Assembly (NCBI GenBank): GCA_005281725.1
Contig: SSBO01000005.1
Coordinates: 1 to 64,000 of the forward strand
Length of the DNA stretch: 64,000 nt
Reading direction: 5' to 3'
Source of the DNA: Wuchereria bancrofti
Lineage: Eukaryota; Nematoda; Chromadorea; Rhabditida; Onchocercidae
The notes under the pieces are model-generated. The model worked only from the letters and a program-made list of their open reading frames with translations, made no database searches and was not told where the DNA came from. Shown piece by piece: positions 59,401 to 64,000 of this stretch. Every line of letters starts with the position of its first letter. Position 1 is the first letter of the stretch. The position numbers and the translations under genes were made by a program.

Positions 59401-62392
59401 AACCTGTTAATGTCTAATCTTCATGTCTAACTATTATAAACAAATTTTGTAAAGATTTCTTTAATTAAACTATTCTATTTGATTTCAAACCTTATTTTCT
59501 AAATATCTTATTAGCACACTCAGCAATATAATGAATTAATGCTAAAAGAACCTACTTCATTGCGAATTTCTTGATGTTCTTCATCAGAGTCTGATTCAAC
59601 GTCCATCTCCACTGCTTGCTCAGCAGCTGCTTTGGCTGCTGCTTCCTAAAAACATATAAATCTATCTGAAACCGATTCGTTCAATTTATGGTTCCATTTT
59701 ATGTAAACATGGTGCTTAAAAGGATTAAAAAGAAATAAACACAAATGTAGTCTTTAATTTACAAAGAACAAGTGGCATCAAAAACTGCAGTCTGAATGAA
59801 TCTAGCAATTTTTATAATACAATATTCCATGATTACAAAAACTGGGTATTATTTATCGATTAAAAAAAATCTACCTGTCGTTGCTGCATCAAAATTCTTG
59901 CACCAACGTCTTTGGGTGTACAAAACGGTGGCAAGGTTGCTGAAATCACAAATAAAAGTGTTAAACGATAAGAAACTTCGTTTTTCAATTCATTCCTTCT
60001 GTGAATATTAAGCGTAAGTCAAATGAATAGGGAACTTAAGGAGTACTGCATCAAACTTCGGAGGTTTCAAAATAGATCATTTAAAATAGATTCAAAATAG
60101 ATCATTAAAAAGATCGTTCAATAGATCATTTAAAATACAAAAAAGTGCTAATAAACTGCAAACTATACTCACAAAATCTATGTGCTCCAGTAAGAATTTA
60201 TACCTAGTTAAGTTTCGGAAATGATGTTTTTTGTGTCTTACTTTAATTCAAAAAGAACTCATGGCAAGATCGCCAAACATATCAAAAGGAACATATTCGT
60301 CTAACAAGAGATGAAGACAATTATCGCAGTTTTAATAAAAAATAAAGTATCGAGAATCCTTTCCCGAGGTGTTAACGAAATTCACCTGAATCGTTGATAG
60401 GGAAATCGACAGTCTGAACTACAACGAAATCATGCCAATCGATTTGTGCATAGGCTATTCGCTCTCTCTCAATCTGTCAATAAAAAAGTCTGTCAATAAT
60501 AACAAGCATTTATTAGGCCATAACAAGAACTGAGGTGAAACTCCAGATATTCCCTTCTGTAGAAGGAACTGAAAAACGTATCCCTTTCAAATGTTAAAAA
60601 CAAGAAAAAATAAAAAGTATAGCAATATTTTTCCGATTAATTATGACCAAAGAACGAAACATGAAACATATTAACCTCAGCATCCTCCTTCTCCTTTTGA
60701 GCTCGCTGATATTTCTCCCAACCAACTCGATATTTTACGTTTTCAAGAATCTTCTTTGTATTATCTTCCTCAGCTTTTAAATCTTCCACAATATTTTTTG
60801 CAGGAACAATGATCTGAATACAACAAAAAGCATAAAAATTCGTAAAAACCACCTGTTTCCTTAAACTTGCCCTCCTATCTTTCTTAAACTACAAATCCAA
60901 ACACTACAGTTTAATACATAGATGAAGAAAACCGAAAATGACCTCAAATGTTAACTATGCAACTACCCGAGTTGAAAGGTTGTCTGAACTAATTTGTTAA
61001 ATACCGTATTGAAATCAAACTGAATTGTTAAATATAGCATTGAAATCAAACTAAATAACTTAACAAATTCTTTAATTTAAAGTAATTCATTCCCAATGGG
61101 CAGTTTAAACCTTTGTATACTGCTCGACGAGTTTCGTAAAATAGTTAAAATTTGAATGCTGCGGCTTCAAGAAATCAAACTGATAGTTTCTCGATTCACG
61201 ATTCATTAATGAAGTTAGAAATTGACGCCCATTACGTGCCACAAATAAAGCCGTTAACTTGATTAAATCCCTAAAATACTTTCGAATCATATTACGAAAT
61301 ACCTAAGCAGACCCACTAATTTTCCAAAAATTTTCCGCAAAATCACAACAGGACTTACAAATCAAACGCATTTATTGTGGCCGGATCAGCATCAAACTCG
61401 AACGGAGGTGGAGGATTTCGAGGTACAAATTCTGCCTGCTTCACATGTTCTTTTACTGCTTCTGGTATTTGTGGTCGCTAAATATATTTCAAGTATGAAA
61501 CCAGCAAAAATATTATATGAGCACAGGAATATAATTGAAAACAAATTATAAAAGAGAACAGTTTGCCATCTTTCAACAAAAATTTTTGAAAAATGTACGT
61601 ATTTCGTATAATATTTTGCTTAAGTAATGCAGATACATAAAAATAAGTTCTGCACTTTTAGTGACAAATAACCTTTAACTTTCCAGTACATTGTAATCAG
61701 TAAAATACTTATTTCTGAATAGACCATAACCAACACAATACTTTTGTCACTCTCTAAATTTGTTTATTTGGTTATATTATTCCACTTCAAAATGTTAAAA
61801 AACTGCAATTTTGACGCTGCAGTTTTCAAATGAAATAAGAGTTTACCGGCACCGACGGTTCAGTTGTTTTCCCATCCCGAAATTCTATAACTTTGTGTTG
61901 ATAGTAAGCGTTGTATGGATCTGTTGCACTCAGAAAGCTGAATCGTGGATTAGCTGCTTCCTTTTCTCGAATTTTATTCTCGAAGTCAATTCCATTTCTG
62001 GCAACAAATGCTGCTGTTTTGTCGACAATTGCTAAAAGAAGAAAGGAATTTATTTTGTTTGCTCTTCAACTGTTAGTTTTATCACCATTTAGTTTTAGAT
62101 AAGCAGAAAAACACGAAAAAAAGCTTAATACATACTGCTATAAAAATAACATGCTTCGTTGCATATTTAACAGTATGGTGAAATGATGAAAAATACCAAT
62201 ACTGACTGATAACTTTTGACTTTATCACTAAGATAAATGAAGTGACAGCATAAACCAAAAATGCAACTGACTTCTAATATCTGGTGGAGGATAAATAATG
62301 CCGATAACTTGTCGCCCGCTCATCGATGGTTCAGTATTCACCGAATCTTCCTCCCGATTCGAAACCATAACAACAGGTGGCATAGGAGGCAT
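56413..62392 (-). CDS. prp-21: Splicing factor 3A subunit 1 (SF3A1 / PRP21), 17 exons, 796 aa
   Basis: Exons in transcript order (+ coordinates): 62392-62272, 62031-61847, 61477-61359, 61270-61111, 60813-60676, 60473-60386, 59939-59875, 59645-59556, 59310-59181, 58834-58702, 58612-58477, 58183-58072, 57799-57399, 57283-57053, 56944-56837, 56739-56668, 56514-56413. Phases agree and total 796 codons plus TAA, close to human SF3A1 (793). Domains: SURP 1 (about 41-100, TAAFVARNGIDFE), SURP 2 (about 142-195, LTALFVARNGRQFL), the PRP21-like core (AYAQIDWHDFVVVQTVDF), acidic and Pro-rich linkers, a WIISPLTGERIPADKLQEHM motif, RRTDIFGHG, a basic PPPAKKARTEDE signal, and a C-terminal ubiquitin-like domain ending KERGGKKK. 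SF3A1 is part of the U2 snRNP SF3a complex with SF3A2/SF3A3, needed for branch-site recognition, and acts in the nucleus. No missing or broken exon is seen. Confidence 0.97.
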
Positions 62393-62415
62393 TTTGTTGA
62401 AATCAATTTATGCTG
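62393..62415 (-). promoter_or_regulatory. SF3A1 5' leader and candidate spliced-leader acceptor
   Basis: On the - strand GTTTTCAG ends at 62413, 20 bases before the ATG at 62392, with no upstream coding exon visible. This fits a trans-splice acceptor and a 20-base leader, as is usual for nematode housekeeping genes. Confidence 0.55.
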
Positions 62416-64000
62416 AAAACAAGCATCGATAAAACTAGCATCAAAAATTCTACAAAACTCGCTAATCGCCATTAATATTTAGCAAATCATCCACCTACTG
62501 ACTTGTTATACTCGATAATCTTCAATTTTTAGTTAGCAAGAAAAAGTATTTGATAATGTAGAGCTTTTCCAAAGCTTCTGATTGATAAACAGTGAACAAC
62601 TTCCGTAATCATTTACCATACTATCACCATACTTTCGTACATCTCGAATCAATTTAAATTCTTACGGTGCATAGCATATGGTTAAATATTTAACTACTAT
62701 TTACTGCTTATTTCAAATTAAAATTCAAATTCAGATTCGAATTTTATGATTTGCAGGTTACCATTTCCTCGTCATCAAAATAATATTAATTTCCTCAACA
62801 TAAAAAGAAATTCTCCAAGTATATCGCTATGAGAAAAAAAGCAGTTGATTATTGACGTATTTGATCATCTCTTGTCTCCAACAATTATATGCTATTTTGG
62901 ATATTTTCAAGTGCTACAAATATTACTACTAATAAACAGTAATGTTGGTCACAAACCCTAATAGATGCTAAGACCAAAAAAAGACGAAGAAATTTTCGTT
63001 AACATTAGAATGTTAACAGATAAAGTGATGAAGTGATAACAACTGATAACATAATCAGTATGCGAAAAATAGGAAGGTCAGAGAAGCTAGAACGAAAAAG
63101 TTGTCAGGGAAGGTAGAGTGTTGCAAATATGTTGCATGCAACGGTCTGTGAAATTCATATTGCGAAATAGCATTGATAGGTAAAAGGTTGAAGATTGGGA
63201 TGAGCCTGGGTATGGTGGTTTTTGATAATCGAATTTGAATTTGGGATTAAATTCGAACTGAAACTTAAGTTCATTTTTTCCTTTAGATTTTTTAGTCATT
63301 TAAAGTTCGAATTTCTGAAATTAATGTTACCTGGCATAGAAATGAAAAGGCATCATGGTACTTAAGGATTATGAATAATTGATATTTACTGATTATAAAT
63401 TTTAACTCGAATTCGGATTCTAATTCGAAATGGATATATCTGTTTTGGGTCATAAAAATCTCAATTAGTCAGAGATGTGCTTAAAAACTTGCCATGGTAT
63501 ACTAATTGGTCAAACTTGTGAAAGCTGCTAACTGATTATCAAGCAAATAGTCAGAAACTGTTAAAGAATCTCTTATCACTAAGAATTAAGCACTTAAAGC
63601 TCAGAAAATTTCCGGAACTGAGTGAAAGTTGATCTGAAACTATGTTTCGAATCATTGAACTATCTGTCACTCTTTACTTCTGGTTCTGAACACGGATTAT
63701 TTAAGTCGAAACTTAATATGTCGCGATGTTCCCTGAACGTTATGCCAAAACATAGAGATTTACGGTCTTTCTTAATCTATCTTCTTTTCCTTCTAATTAA
63801 GATTATGTTACCAATCATGAGAGTCAGTTAATTAGTCAACCGGTGATTTTTTTTATTAAAATTTTGAAAAATTTAAATATTTCGTGAATTTGAAATACAA
63901 GCTAAGTGATATTTCTGATTATACTTTCTAAATATACATTCAGTCATTTCGTTATAAAATATAATAGCTTCTTGCGTTTGTCTTCTGGCATCGAGAAAAA
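62416..64000. other. Upstream region of SF3A1, no gene supported
   Basis: AT-rich but less homopolymeric than elsewhere. AATTCGAATT-like words recur (62735, 63300, 63405-63440). A 70-codon minus-strand frame at 63087-63299 with MTKKSKGKNELKF at its start has no recognised family or splice partners. The SF3A1 promoter presumably lies at the low-coordinate end. Confidence 0.5.

Noticed and set aside
63087..63299. A 70-codon minus-strand frame upstream of SF3A1
   Set aside because: No family resemblance, no splice partner, and it is in a region with chance frames of similar size.

Overview
The window is AT-rich, intron-rich nematode nuclear DNA. The evidence is GT-AG introns with TTTTCAG-type acceptors, candidate spliced-leader acceptors just upstream of start codons, and gene families typical of nematodes. 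A filarial or other clade III worm is likely, but I cannot name the species. No operon, rRNA, tRNA, CRISPR or intact transposon was recognised.

Layout. 1-6780 is extremely T-rich on the + strand; about 2650-6450 is a degenerate tandem array built around TGCATGC. 6780-9700 is mostly non-coding but holds a relic of one serine-carboxypeptidase exon (about 8484-8590). 10091-13762 (+) is an 11-exon, 553-aa secreted peptidase of family S28 (PRSS16/prolyl carboxypeptidase-like). 13763-22018 is intergenic with an ATC-rich minisatellite and a TG microsatellite. 22019 to about 22995 (+) encodes a small single-pass membrane protein whose 3' end I could not settle. 24005-34775 is a repeat-containing stretch, including an array of six-base repeats interrupted by five identical-length GT...AG spacers. 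34815-55013 (+) is an 18-exon gene for a protein of about 4894 aa: an N-terminal membrane segment, a very long repetitive middle encoded largely by one 9967-nt exon, and a C-terminal copine-type (vWA) domain. 56413-62392 (-) is a complete 17-exon gene for splicing factor SF3A1 (796 aa), convergent with the copine gene. 62413-64000 is the SF3A1 upstream region with no gene seen.

The genes do not form a pathway: a secreted/lysosomal peptidase, an unknown small membrane protein, a probable membrane- or muscle-attachment scaffold, and a U2 snRNP component. The points most worth a second look are the giant copine protein with its 40/120-residue periodicity, the 47-nt intron-like spacers at 28.13-28.52 kb, the TGCATGC array, the S28 exon relic, and two places where a single N separates near-identical duplicated sequence (likely assembly joins). 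All exon borders were read by eye from frame and splice consensus; there is no transcript evidence.
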